Assembly: GCF_037325665.1 (NCBI RefSeq)
Contig: NC_090250.1
Location: 26,811,032-26,875,031 of the forward strand
DNA from: Littorina saxatilis
Lineage: Eukaryota; Mollusca; Gastropoda; Littorinimorpha; Littorinidae
Reading direction: 5' to 3'
DNA length: 64,000 bases
Shown: positions 42,701-56,700 of the stretch, in pieces
How positions within the stretch are numbered: position 1 is the stretch's first letter
Layout of the letters: each line of letters opens with the position of its first letter
Notes under the pieces: model-generated
The model's database searches: none
What the model was told of the DNA's origin: nothing
The model's input: the letters and a program-made list of their open reading frames with translations, nothing else
Position numbers and translations under genes: made by a program

Positions 42701-45700
42701 TTGTTTAGTCGTGACCTCCAATGACCTCTACACTTTAACGATGGTTTCGTTGACCTTTGACCTTTTTCAAGGTCACAGGTCAGCGTCAAAGGAAAAATTA
42801 GACATACACCACCTTAACGTTGGACTTTTCTCGGAAACTATCAAAGCGATCGGGCTCATATTTTGTTTAGTCGTGACCTCCAATGACCTCTACACTTTAA
42901 CGATGGTTTCGTTGACCTTTGACCTTTTTCAAGGTCACAGGTCAGCGTCAAAGGAAAAATTAGACATTTTATATCTTTGACAAAGTTCATCGGATGTGAT
43001 TGAAACTTTGTAGGATTATTCTTTACATCAAAGTATTTACATCTGTAGCCTTTTACGAACGTTATCAGAAAAACAAGGGAGATAACTAGCCTTTTCTGTT
43101 CGGCAACACACAACTTAACGTTGGGCTTTTCTCGGAAACTATAAAAGTGACCGGGCTCAAATTTTATGTGAACGTGACTCATTGTGTTGTGAATAGCAAT
43201 TTCTTCCTGTCCATCTGATGCCTCATATAATATTCAGAACTGCGAAAGTGACTCGATCGAGCGTTTGCTCTTCTTGTGTACAGAAGATGTTTCAGGGATC
43301 TGCGTATGGGAGCTAAGTATTGGGCGCACTGGGAGTATAAGGGTTCAGTTGTGACCTGAAAATTAAAAATTACGTGTATTCTGGTCTTCGAGGCACAGGG
43401 AGTTTGACTGATAAGTTTGACTGGCACAACATCATGGTGAAATATTTCACAGTGATAACCCTTTCCCAAACCTTGAATTCTCTTTCATGTGCTAGGGTAT
43501 GGCTAGGGATAAGTTGGCCCTAACAATTGTGTATAATGGTATTTTGTAGCACAGGGTTTTTAAACACCGTTTTCCTCATGACATAACTGCACAGCTGTGG
43601 AGACTGATGGTGCTATTTGTTTCACAGCGGAGAAGAAAGCCAACAGCAAAACACCCGTGACCCAAGGTCCGGACAACCCCGCCACCAAGCCGGACCCCAC
43701 CTGGGTCCATGAAATTTTCCAGGGCACCCTCACCAATGAAACACGCTGCCTCAACTGTGAAACCGTAAGCTGGCCTGCAGTTGTCATTAATTATATCACA
43801 CAGAACTTTCTTTTGGACAAACACATGACTGGTACTGAGGCAGTCTTCTAGGAGTGTATTGCCCAGGGCGTGACTTTCATGCTGTTTCTTTACAGTAGGA
43901 TTGTCATCTTTTCAAAAAAGGAAATGGTGGCTATGCTTGTCTCATTCACTTTTATCCAAATTGAATCCCCTCCCCCCTCCCCCAATCTAGAAGCTGAATT
44001 GCTTGATTCCTTTGTTTGTGTCTTTCTTTCTTAAGATTTGTTGATCCTTTGTTTAACGTTATGTTGTGTTTCTTTTTGGCTCGCCTGAGTAATCAGTGAG
44101 TCTTAGTAATGAGCAGTGTTCATCCATATGGCCCCAGTTGGCCATTTTCTTCATTTTTGATGCTACTTGCTAGATCATTGAAGCGTCACAGACAGGGTTT
44201 GATGTCCTCCAGATATAAGTCTGATTGATCCTAGGCAAATTTAAAGGTTGCAATGGGATCGGGTTTGGGTCGAATCAGAATGCAATATCATTTACTTGAA
44301 TGTTTAAGCAAATTTGAGCAAATACTGTGTGTCTGATTTATGTTAGATATGACAAAGCATTTGCTTTTCTTTTTCTAAAGGTTAGCAGCAAAGATGAAGA
44401 CTTTCTGGACTTGTCAGTGGATGTTGAACAGAACACGTCAATAACCAGCTGCCTACGTGGATTCAGCAATACGGAAACACTCTGTGCTGAACACAAGTAC
44501 TACTGTGAAGTGTGCTGTTCAAAACAAGAAGCGCAAAAGCGGTGAGTACGGAATGTGTGCTATTATTCAGTCAGTATGTCAACAATTACAGCTTGAAAGG
44601 TAAGGTGCTAGGGTGAAGAAGACGGTGAGAATAGACAATGTTCAGAAATAACTCTGTCCCCAGTGGGGACGACTTGCTAGCGATAGGCCTATAATGTCAC
44701 ATGGAAAAGCTAGCCCCAGTGTTTCCAAGAAAAACAAACTCTCTCACAAACAACTCTTTCACAACCCATACGAACTTGAGTTATTTCCAGAATTCGTCGA
44801 TTAGGGGCAAGTGAAGCTTGTTGCATGGTCCCAAGTTTATCTTTTGTATCATATACCACCCTATGTTATCTAAATAAAATCATGTTTAAACCAAGTGAGG
44901 CAGGATCTCCGATACTGATATTGTTGTACTCACAGACTCACACAAGGGTCAGTTTTAGATTCATGAGGTTCTACAGTTATACCTTTATCCCATTTTATTT
45001 TTTTTTAAAGGTGTTCCATTCAACCATGGATACATTCAGTGCAGTACAAAGTTTTCGCAATCATGACTAGCAGAAGTGCCAGAGCCAAACTTCTGAGAAT
45101 AATAAGTACATTGTACACAGTCACAACCTAGACATGACAAAGATACTGAACATTACGTTTACAGACACATTATTTATGTTATAAACACCAAAAGCAATGC
45201 AGAAAAGATCAACTCACAGAGATTCTTGTTTGTTTGCTTAACGCCCAGCCGACCACGAAGGGCCATATCAGGGCGGTGCTGCTTTGACATATAACGTGCG
45301 CCACACACAAGACAGAAGTCGCAGCACAGGCTTCATGTCTCACCCAGTCACATTATTCTGACACCGGACCAACCAGTCCTAGCACTAACCCCATAATGCC
45401 AGACGCCAGGCGGAGCAGCCACTAGATTGCCAATTTTAAAGTCTTAGGTATGACCCGGCCGGGGTTCGAACCCACGACCTCCCGATCACGGGGCGGACGC
45501 CTTACCACTAGGCCAACCGTGCCGCTCACAGAGATCAGTGGCAAACCTGGACAAAGGATGAATTCATAATCAGCTTTGCAACCTTGAGGGAAAATGTGAG
45601 AAATAGAGAAAACTGAACTTTTTGGTGCCTGTTGAAGCTTTACTTCCAACTGACTGTTTCAGGATGAGGGTGAAGAAACTACCACAGATTTTAGCGTTAC

Positions 45701-48700
45701 ATCTAAAGCGCTTCAAGTACATGGAACACCTCAACCGATACATCAAAGTCTCCTACAGAGTGGTCTTTCCCTTGGAGCTGAGGCTCTTCAACACAGTGAG
45801 TCCTGTTTCTTTTATCATTGGTTTTTACATTTAGTCAAGTTTTGACTAAATATTTTAACATAGACGAGGAATCGAGATGAGGGTGTGGGGGGTGTGTGTG
45901 TGTGTAAGGGATTCCGAGAAACTACTGGACCGATCTTCATGAAACTTTACATGAGAGTTCCTAAGTATTATATCTCCAGACGTTTTTTTCCAGTTTTTGG
46001 ATAGATATCTTTGATGACATCATATCCGGCTTTTTGTGAAAGTTGAGGCGGCATTTTTTAACCAATTTGGTTTAAATTTTGGTCAAGTAATCTTGGACGA
46101 AGCCCGGACTCTGGTATTGCATTTCAGCTTGGAGGCTTAAAAATTAATTAATGAGTTTGCTCATTACAGTTGTTATTAAAATCGATTTTTTGCAAACAGA
46201 TTTAAAATTGATTGCATCGTATTCTTCATCAAATTTTGAATCTAAAAATATATACATATGTCATGTTTACTCTTAAAATGTGATCACAATTAACAAAAAT
46301 GGGTTAATTATTACTTCGATTATTATTTAAGAAATCGATCCAAAAATGATTTCATCTTATTCCTTATTATTTCCTGATTCCAAAAACATATAAATATATT
46401 AAATTACATATCTTACCCAACTCACATATAGCAATTAACCCTAGTTCAGTGCCGGTAACGCTGTACGCATCCCCTTGGTAACCAAGGGAAGCCCCTCTAA
46501 AAAAAGAGTGACCAATCCCATAAGGCCATATTAATACATACTTCCGACTTCCGTATGCGCGCGCATACACCGCCATATGCATCATTCCATACTCAGCGAG
46601 CAGTGAGACTGGTCGCGTTTTTGTACGCTCTGGCTGTGTTCAGCCTTTTGACACTTCGTCTGCGGACTTGGTCATTTACCTCTTGGTTTCTTCTAGCTTG
46701 TCTTCGCTTCTCTACATATTGAGGTGAGGTCGTTCTTGTTTTTTGTTTGTGTTTGTGGGCGTTTTGACCTGTAATTTGAACTTGTGAAAATTTTCTTGTT
46801 TACAAAATTTTTCGTGAGTTGTTTTGGTCATGGCGGATAGCGCCAAGAAGCGGCACTCGTCTAAGCAAGTAGCTGCTGAGTCTTCGCCTTCTAAGAAAAC
46901 GCCTAGGAAAGCTATTGCTCCCGGCCAGGCACATGTTTCGGTTCTGGAACCGTCGTTGCAAAAGATTACCGATGTTTTGATTGACATGCCGACTTCGGCG
47001 AATGTGACTGATAAAACTTTAGACAAGTTGTCTCGTGCTGTCAAGCCTACTGATAAAACTTTAGACAAGTTGTCTCGTGCTGATAAGCCCGCTAAGGCGG
47101 CTTCGGTGTCTGTGATTCCCGGCCTTGCGTCTGTGGACGTGGCGTCTCTGTTACTTTCTTTAAGCTCACAGGTCTCGTCCTTGGCGGAGGAGGTGGCGTC
47201 CACGCGGGCGGAGTTCCGGTCACTGCCTGCGGGTGTGGCTGGTGTGTCGTCTCTGGCCGACGTTCGCCCTTTGCCTTCGGCCACTGTTACTCGGGCTGAG
47301 GTTCATGCGTCTCAGGATGGTACCAGGCCTACTCTGGTGGAGTGTGGCCCGGCTGCTGGTGGTTCTCGCCACATTAAAGGTATGTCTTCTACCCAAGTAT
47401 CCGGGTTCTCCGGAGAAAGGGTAGAGCGTTTCCAAGAGAAAGTAACTCCGGGCTCTGGCTTTGTGGGTGAAAGTTCTGAAGCTGAGGCTGGCTCTGACTG
47501 CATTGGCAGCAGGTCGGTGGCGGTTAAGAACCTTGGAGAGCGAACGGAAGATTTGTCGCAACCATCCGCTTCTTTAGAATGTGGTAAGGGTGCGCGTCTT
47601 TCGCTTCCGCCCGGGGGGCAGGAAGGGGGCAGTGTGGCTGGCTCTTTGTTTGACTATGGGAGTCAAGCAGGGGACCAGCTGACGGATGGCATGTTAATGC
47701 CGGACGGCTGTTCTGAAGACGGTGCTTCCGCAGCAGTCGAAGGTACCGAATTCAAAATTCCGTTTAGGCTTTCTGATGCGGTGGCATCTGCGGCCGAGAC
47801 GGCTTCAAGATATTTTGAAGAGGGGGTGGTGGAATCTAAGTCTTTTGTGGTTCCTCCTCCCTCTGCACTTGGAGACTTTCGCAGTGCGAAAGAGAAGAAA
47901 TGTTCTTTCAAATTTCTCGAATCGCCCGCTGTTGCGTATGAGATGTCGAAAGTCATGAAGAAGAATTCTCAGTCGTATAATCAGGTGGTCCCAATGCCTT
48001 TGTTGGTGCAACATGGGGACGCACCTGATTCGGCCACGTCGTGGCTGGCTCAATCAGGACAAGTGGTGCCTGGTGCAGCTGCTCTCCGCAATTTCAAGCT
48101 GGTGCCGCAGCCTGTTGACTTGGTGGAGTCTTTTGCTCTCCCTAGAGCGGCTCTGCCTGTTACGCCGGATCTGGCGTCTCTCAGGGAAGACGGTTATAGC
48201 AAAGACAGACCGGTACCCTATGTGGAGGGCTCTCTGTTGGCTCTTGAGGAGACAGGGAGATCTCTTTTGGAATTGGCTTCGGTCTCTGAGTCACTGCAGC
48301 GTTCGTTGTCGAGATCGATTGCGTCAAGTCTTGAGCCTTTCGAGTTTCGTTATGACGCTTCGGCGGAAGACGTTACAACGCTGTTGGCTACCTTAGCCAG
48401 GGTCTCTCGTGAGCAAATGGGGCTTTCAGCTAAGCTGTACACTCATGCGATTCTTTCGCGCAGAGCTGCTTTTCTGAGTGGCTCAAAGATCAGGGACAAG
48501 GGAACTATCGATAGTCTGAGGTTTTCTCCCTTTGAGGACGGCTCTCTTGTAAGTCGCTCGTCTCTCGATGCGTTGCAAAAGGAGACCCAGGATGCCAGGG
48601 ATTTGGCGATTGCCAGGATCGCCCATCAGGGCTTTCAAAAACCGCACAGTAAGCCTCAGCAGCAGAACAAGGCTCAGCCTTCGTTTTCGGGCGGTGGCAA

Positions 48701-51700
48701 GAGCCAGAACCAGAACTCCTCTTCTCGAGGCAGGGGGCGTGGCGCCCCTTATCAGAAGAGGGGTTCGTTTGGTGGTTCTAGGGGGTCGGGGCGTAAGCCT
48801 CACCCCCAATGATGTCTTCCCGAGCAGATCGCCCCGTTAGCCCCCACCTTGGTGGTGGCGGGCGGCCCCTCCAGGGCCATCGCTGCCTGGATTCGTTTGG
48901 TGTCCAGCCAGTGGATTTTGGGGGTGATCAGTTCGGGATTTCGTCTTCTCTGGGCAGACGGGAAGGCACCGCTGTCCAGGATACCGCCGCCTTTTGTGTT
49001 TCCGCGAGACGCGGAGGCCAAAGCAGCTATTCAGGGAGAGGTCGCTGCACTCCTTTCAAAAGGCGCGATCGAGGAGGTGATCGATCACAGGTCCCCAGGC
49101 TTTTACGGCAGGTTGTTTGTAGTACCCAAAGCCTCGGGTGCGTGGAGGCCTGTTCTGGATTTGTCGCCATTGAACAGGTTCCTGCGTGTCGTGAAGTTCA
49201 CGATGGAAACGCCTGCCTCAGTGAGAGAAGCCCTTCGGCCAGGGGACTGGGTCACGTCTGTAGATCTGACCGACGCTTATTTTCACGTGCTGATGCATGT
49301 GGCAGACAGAAAATGGCTTCGTTTCCGCTGGGGAGAGAGGATCTTTCAGTTTCGGGCGCTTCCGTTCGGTCTGTCTCTCTCCCCTTGGATTTTCACGATG
49401 GTCGTGCGTCAGCTCTGTGCCCTCGTGAGGCAAGAGGGTGTGCGGCTGAGAGCCTATTTGGACGACTGGTTGATTCTGCATCAAGACCAGGTCCTTTGCA
49501 ATACGCACACTCAGAGGGTGCTCAGTCTAGCGGTTCAGCTCGGCTTCACAGCCAACCTCGTGAAGTCGGAGTTGGTGCCCTCCCAGCAATTCACGTACCT
49601 GGGGATGGAGTTCGATACACTGAACTGGTCAGTCCGTCCTGCTCGAAAGAGGGTGGACAAGTTGCAGGAGGCTATCCGTGCTCTTTACGGAAAGAATCTG
49701 TCTACGGCTCGGGAGTTGACTTCTCTTTTAGGGCAGATGGAATCCATGGCCACTGTTGTCCCTCTGGGAAGAGTCCACAAGAGGCCCTTTCAAGCAGCGC
49801 TCCAAGCGCAGTGGGACCAAGCGACTCAAGGCTGGAATTGCTTGATCGAGTTGGGTGCTTGGTTCAGCCGTACAACGAGCATATGGCTTCTTCCCTGGGT
49901 GTCACAGGGTGTCCCTATTGTTCTCCCTGCACCGGAGAACAATCTTTTCACGGACGCCTCGCTTTCGGGCTGGGGGGCTCATTTGGCAGACCAGACTGCT
50001 TCAGGGGTGTGGGACGCCAGTCAGGCCTCTCTGCACATAAATGTTCTGGAGCTGGAGGCTGTGGCACTCGGCCTGCGTTCGTTTCTGCCTCTGCTGTCAA
50101 ACAGTCATGTTCTGATACACACGGACAACACGACGGTAGCAGCTTACATAAATCGCCAGGGGGGCTCGCGCTCTCAGGTTCTGTCGAACAGCGCGTGTCG
50201 GTTACTGGTCTGGTGCAGCACTCACAACATTCGGCTGTCAGCTGTCTACCTGAGGGGCTCTCTCAACGTCCTGGCCGACTCCCTCAGCAGGGGGAGCAAG
50301 GTCCTGCACTCAGAATGGACTCTCTCCCATCAGGCTCTGGATCGTCTTTGGGTGCAGGTTCACAAGCCTCCCATCGATCTGTTCGCAACGAGATTCTCGG
50401 CTCGTCTCCCCTTGTTTGTCTCTCCGTTTCCGGACCCTCTAGCTTGGGCCGTGAATGCACTGGATCTGGATTGGTCGGGTCTGCAGGCTTATGCCTTTCC
50501 TCCGTTTTGCCTGCTAGGCAAGGTGGTGCGGAAAGCAGACATAGAAAAGCCAGCGTTGGTTCTGGTGGCCCCGCGGTGGCCCAGCCAACATTGGTATCCG
50601 GATCTGGTGCGCATGGCGGTTCGTCCACCCATTCCTCTAGGCGTTCGAAAGGGCGACCTGGTTCAACCCAGGTCGGGCATTCCGCACGGGGACCCGCAAG
50701 CGTTGCAGCTTCACGGCTGGGTGCTATCAGAGGCTCTCTGCTCCGGGCGGGTGCCTCAAATTCAACTCTGAATTTAGTACAGCAAGCGCATAGAGATTCG
50801 ACGAAGTCGGTCTATTCTTCGCACTGGTCTGCGTGGACAAAATGGTGCTCTGAAAATGGTGTTAGCCCTCTCTCTCCCAGGTCAATGCAAGTTGCCAATC
50901 ATTTATCTTGGTTGGCAGGGAGGGGGGGATCGCCTTCTTCCTTGCGCGTGAGGCGTTCTGCTATATCTTCGACGCTTAGACAGCTGGGACGCAAAATTGA
51001 TTTAAGTGGCGTGATCGCGAGTGTGCTAAAGGGCGCTTCCCTTCTTTCAGCTCGGTCTAAAACGCAGCTCCCGGCGTGGGATCTGTTTTTAGTTTTACGT
51101 TTTTTGGCATCGGACGAATTTGAGCCCCTGCACTTAGCTAGTCTAGCTAAGCTTACGAGGAAAACTTTGTTTCTTGTTCTGCTCGCCACAGCTCGTCGTG
51201 GCAGTGAGGTGCACGCTTTGTCGGGATTGGCGCGTGATATTTCTTTAGAGAAGGATGGTTCTTTTTCGTTGAAGTTTAGGCCGGATTTTTTAGCAAAGAA
51301 TCAAAAGCCCGGTCATGCTTCCCCGGTTATTCATATTCCCCCCTTGAGCGCTGTGCTGGCTCCAGGAGATCCTGATGCTCTTAACTGTCCGGTTCGTGCC
51401 CTCAGCAGTTACTTGTCTAGAACGTCTCCTCTTCGCTCGGAAACTCAAAAGCTTCTTTTTATTTCACTCAATACTGTCAGAAGTAAAGACATTTCTAAAG
51501 TTACCCTGACCAGATGGGTGTCGATGACAATCAGGCAGGCTTATGCGTGGTGGCAGACCCAGTCGGGGGATGCTAGAGCCATTCTGCCTCTTTCCTCTGC
51601 CAGAACACATGAGGCTAGGGCATGGTCATCGTCCTTGGCTGTGCTCCGCTCAGGACGCCTCTCGGAGGTTCTTGCGGTGGCATATTGGAGATCAGAGGAC

Positions 51701-53687
51701 ATCTTCATTAACCACTACTTGAGGGATGTTGCCTCTTGTCGTCAGGACGGCTCGTCTGCCTTGCCGTCTCTGGTGGCTGCCGGGCAGGTTCTTCGTAATT
51801 GAGAGGGTGAGTACCCGCCACCTATAGTAGCAATCTGCTATATGTGAGTTGGGTAAGATATGTAATTTAATTAAAAATTTTAGTAATAAATTTTCATTTG
51901 ATTAATATACTTACCCAACTCACATCGTTTATTCCCTCCCGCCTCCCCGCTGTGGGTTGTGGGTTTCTAAAAAAGGGTGTGAGTTGGGCTTCGTTTGGAA
52001 TGATGCATATGGCGGTGTATGCGCGCGCATACGGAAGTCGGAAGTATGTATTAATATGGCCTTATGGGATTGGTCACTCTTTTTTTAGAGGGGCTTCCCT
52101 TGGTTACCAAGGGGATGCGTACAGCGTTACCGGCACTGAACTAGGGTTAATTGCTATATGTGAGTTGGGTAAGTATATTAATCAAATGAAAATTTATTAC
52201 TAAAATTTTTAATTAAATTACATATTCTTACTCCGAATCACATATATGCATTGACTTAGTCTGAGATGCTTATCGTCTGAAAAAACCGCTTGCCGTCAAA
52301 TTAAGGGAAGCAACCCTTTTAGAAAAACACTGACTCAGTGAGTTAGTCAGTTGGCTATTCTACATGGGTTGTCCCCCCTGCCGTAGGTGGCGCTACCGCC
52401 AATATCCGGCGTGATCACACGTGGATGTTAAGTCCTTTGTACTGGAAACTTGCATTCTCCCAGTAAGGTCATATATTGTACTACGTTGCAAGCCCCTGGA
52501 GCAATTTTTTTATTAGTGCTTTTGTGAACAAGAAACAATTAACAAGTGGCTCTATCCCATCTCCCCCCCTTTCCCCGTCGCGATATAACCTTCGTGGTTG
52601 AAAACGACGTTAAACACCAAATAAAGAAAGTAAAGAAAGAATCACACGTGGACATATCATATGACTTTTTCAGCTCTGCGGATCAGGTCGTCGAAATTTT
52701 TGCTCCGGTGATTTTTGTTTTTTGCCTTTGAGCTTGAGGTTTACCTGTCGCTCGCCGTCTACTGTTTTCACCTGTTGGGTGAGATCATTCTTGTTTGGTT
52801 TTGATTTTGGCTTTGGTTTTCGACCACATTTTGCGTTCCTGCTGGTATTAACATTACGCAGCAGCACGTGTTTACTTTTTTCACTCAGCTATGTCTGACG
52901 CTGATAAGGGCGACGGGTCGAGGCTCAAGGTCAAGAGCACTCCTTGTAAAGGTTCTTCTAAAGCAAAGAATAAGAAGCCGGCGGAGACACTTGTTCATCT
53001 TTCTGATAATGATAACAATACCATTTTCTCTGGTTGTATTTCTCCTCCGGGAGATTCTAGCGTTGTGTTAGCAACTCAGTCGACTTCTCAGGCCATTTTG
53101 CAACCGGCCATTTTGCCACCAGATCATTCTTCTCTGGCGGCATCGTTACTTGCATCTTTGCTTCCAGAAATACGATCCATGGTGGCTTCCGAGAGAAAGG
53201 CCTTACACACTGTATTCCATTCTAGGTACTGTCAGCTCCAGGCTGGCTCCAGTTAAAAATAACTGGCAAGATCCCGCCTATTTACCCTTTCCTCCCCCAT
53301 TTCCCTCCAACCCCTCCCATCCCAGTGGCGCTAGAAATAGGGCCAGCAGACCACTCTTTCTTTGTCTATAGCAGTTAGCCTGGCCCGCTCTGGCTGTGTT
53401 GATAAGGCTGGATGAATGCCGCTGCTCAGCGCTCTTGAGAGATAACGAAGAGGGTAAAAACTGAGAAAGTTTCCTGCAGGGTTCAGAGTGCGTGATAAGT
53501 GGCCAGTTTTGCCTTTCATGAACTGGTGTTGTCAGTGTGTTTTGCCGGGCATCTCTCAATAGTTATATATATTGCAATGCATGCCACAATTTACAAGACA
53601 GAAGAAAGGATTAATGAGAGAATTTAAATGTGCCACAATAAAAGAACACTAATTAATGAAAGAAAAAGACCAAGTTAATCCCCAAGT

Positions 53688-53729
<42 letters not shown>

Positions 53730-56700
53730 ACACACACACACACACATACACACACACACTATGTACATTGTGTACATATATATGTGTATATACAACACTT
53801 TACAAAATATATAAAAACAGCAGAGTATAAAGTCGTATTTACATACATATTATAGGCATGCATTTCGTGGTGCGCATGTAAAATTTGTTTTGCGTTTATA
53901 TAATTATATAATTCAAAATAATGTAAATAATGTCAGTAACATAATATAAAGAAAAAAGATCTCACGGCAATACATGTTCATGCAAATTGTTAGCTGCATG
54001 TGAATAAAACAAAAAGCCTACCTGGCGTAGAACTTGACGATGCAGCTATCCCAGAACAGCACACAAGTTGTTTAACACAGTCGACTCTTGTTTTCACTAT
54101 TGTTCTCACAAACTTGTATACCACAGGAAACAAAACTCGTTGATCTGACGGAAAATTTAACGTTTGTTTCATTATCGCAAACAAAACAGAACAGAAAAGA
54201 TGAAATGCACTAGCTACAGTCAACAGCCACAGTGACTTTCATACTGTATATAAAAGTGTCTTGTATCGAGTGCCTGTTCCGAGAACCACGGCACGGCTTA
54301 ACAAAAAGTACAGCACAAAACTGCTCCAGAAATCAAATACAAACACCTCAAACGCAACTTTTTCTCACTCTATCACACAGTTTAGACTAAGTACTTACTG
54401 GCAGCAACATAAAAACACAGTCGGGGGGTGCTATCAACATTGAGCGTGATTATAAAAGGATACACAACGCGCACATTCTCGGTTTTTGACTCACATGCGA
54501 AGCAAAAGTGAGTCTATGTACTCACCCGAGTCGTCCGTCCGTCCGTCCGTCCATCCGGAAAACTTTAACGTTGGATATTTCTTGGACACTATTCAGTCTA
54601 TCAGTACCAAATTTGGCAAGATGGTGTATGATGACAAGGCCCCCAAAAACATACATAGCATCTTGACCTTGCTTCAAGGTCAAGGTCGCAGGGGCCATAA
54701 ATGTTGTCTAAAAAGCAGCTATTTTTCACATTTTTCACATTTTCTCTGAAGTTTTTGAGATTTAATACCTCACCTATATATGATATATAGGGCAAAGTAA
54801 GCCCCATCTTTTGATACCAGTTTGGTTTACCTTGCTTCAAGGTCAAGGTCACAGGAGCTCTTCAAAGTTGGATTGTATACATATTTTGGAAGTGACCTTG
54901 ACCCTGAACTATGGAAGATAACTGTTTCAAACTTAACAAGAAGAGCAAACGCTCGATCGAGTCACTTTCGCAGTTCTGAATATTATATGAGGCATCAGAT
55001 GGACAGGAAGAAATTGCTATTCACAACACAATGAGTCACGTTCACATAAAATTTGAGCCCGGTCACTTTTATAGTTTCCGAGAAAAGCCCAACGTTAAGT
55101 TGTGTGTTGCCGAACAGAAAAGGCTAGTTATCTCCCTTGTTTTTCTGATAACGTTCGTAAAAGGCTACAGATGTAAATACTTTGATGTAAAGAATAATCC
55201 TACAAAGTTTCAATCACATCCGATGAACTTTGTCAAAGATATAAAATGTCTAATTTTTCCTTTGACGCTGACCTGTGACCTTGAAAAAGGTCAAAGGTCA
55301 ACGAAACCATCGTTAAAGTGTAGAGGTCATTGGAGGTCACGACTAAACAAAATATGAGCCCGATCGCTTTGATAGTTTCCGAGAAAAGTCCAACGTTAAG
55401 GTGGTGTCTACGGACGGCCGGCCGGACGGCCGGCCGGACGGCCGGCCGGACAGACTAACACTGACCGATTACATAGAGTCACTTTTTCTCAAGTGACTCA
55501 AAAATTATGTGGGGCACATGTTATGCTTTCATCATGAGACACATTTGGTCACATATGATCAAGGTCAAGGTCACTTTGACCCTTATGAAATGTGACCAAA
55601 ATAAGGTAGTGAACCACTAAAAGTGACCATATCTCATGGTAGAAAGAGCCAATAAGCACCATTGTACTTCCTATGTCTTGAATTAACAGCTTTGTGGTGC
55701 ATGACCTTGGATGACCTTGACCTTGGGTCAATGTCACATGTATTTTGGTAGGAAAAATGTGTAAAGCAGTTCTTAGTGTATGATGTCATTGCTAGGTTTA
55801 GCTGAAGGTCAAGGTCATGTAAAGGTCAAGCATGTGAGTCGTATGGGCTTTGCCCTTCTTGTTTAACAGTAGCGAAGAAGCACGTTGTCACTGTGAGTGA
55901 TATCAGTATTACCACAAAATCCAACAAAACGAGTCGAAAACTCAACTCTAGTTTGCACTAACACAAAGCCTGTATATTAGAGTTGCCAAATACACAAGAT
56001 GAACATAATCCGAGGGCCATGTCACAGAAACCATTCATATTTCACGCCAAGAAATACGTATTTTTTTCACTGGCCCACACAGCTGTACAGTTCCCAGACT
56101 AGAACGCCGAAGCCTTTGTGCCAGCATTTCCGCGCGAAAGGGGAAGAGGTCACCGCGCGCGCAGGCTCGGCTATAATTACCCTGCCAGCTCCAAGAAAAG
56201 TTCAGCTGAGATTACAAAACTCGCCACGGAATGAAACACAGTGTACAGTGTGCATGTTCCGGGTAGTGCCGGAACTCACACGACTCGGCATTCTCCCCTC
56301 GGGGAAGGGTCTCTCCTTGACCGGCCTCTACCTTTCCACCTTCTTACGAGAAATGGTTCGGATATGCATGTCCCCTCGGGGACTCGGTCAATGCATGGTC
56401 ACTCCATGCAAGGTATGTGTGTTCCCACTTCATCAGTCGATTGCGTGCGCTTCGCAGATGGACAGGAACACGGACTGGCACTCGGGCATGGCTTCCGGCC
56501 ACAGTCCACGCAGCGATTGTCACGTCCGGCTTCGGCCTTAGTGACTTCTGCACTTCCGGTTGATGACGCACAACCATAGTGCAGAAGCCGATGGTAGACC
56601 TCTTTGCGACCAGGTTCTCAAAGAGGCTACCGGTCTTTGTGTCCCCCTTCCCAGATCCAGAAGCTTATGAAACCAACGCTCTGGAAATCTCCTGGAAAGG

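Larger units (their letters stand above)
46398..52214 (+). mobile_element. DIRS-type tyrosine-recombinase retroelement 1, looks whole
   Basis: A 5.8-kb element with inverted terminal repeats of about 190 bp (46398-46588 and 51997-52214) and an internal complementary region near 51835-51925. The latter joins the reverse complements of the right and left outer ends, the hallmark of DIRS elements. Three long open frames lie in the order Gag-like, reverse transcriptase/RNase H, tyrosine recombinase. Because the long frames are open it appears whole and is likely young. It abuts element 2 directly. Confidence 0.93.

Noticed and set aside
48013-48396. Additional frames in the DIRS Gag-like region
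   Set aside because: Shadows of the long open frame in a GC-rich coding stretch.
46824-51802. Possible retrovirus or LTR element
   Set aside because: There are inverted rather than direct terminal repeats, a tyrosine recombinase in place of an integrase, no protease and no envelope: it is DIRS-type.
50700-51802. Phage-like integrase suggesting a prophage or integron
   Set aside because: The recombinase sits behind an RT/RNase H with DIRS ends; no attachment-site cassette or bacterial context.
53691-53790. CRISPR-like repeats
   Set aside because: Simple (CA)n and TATA sequence; no repeat-spacer pattern anywhere in the window.
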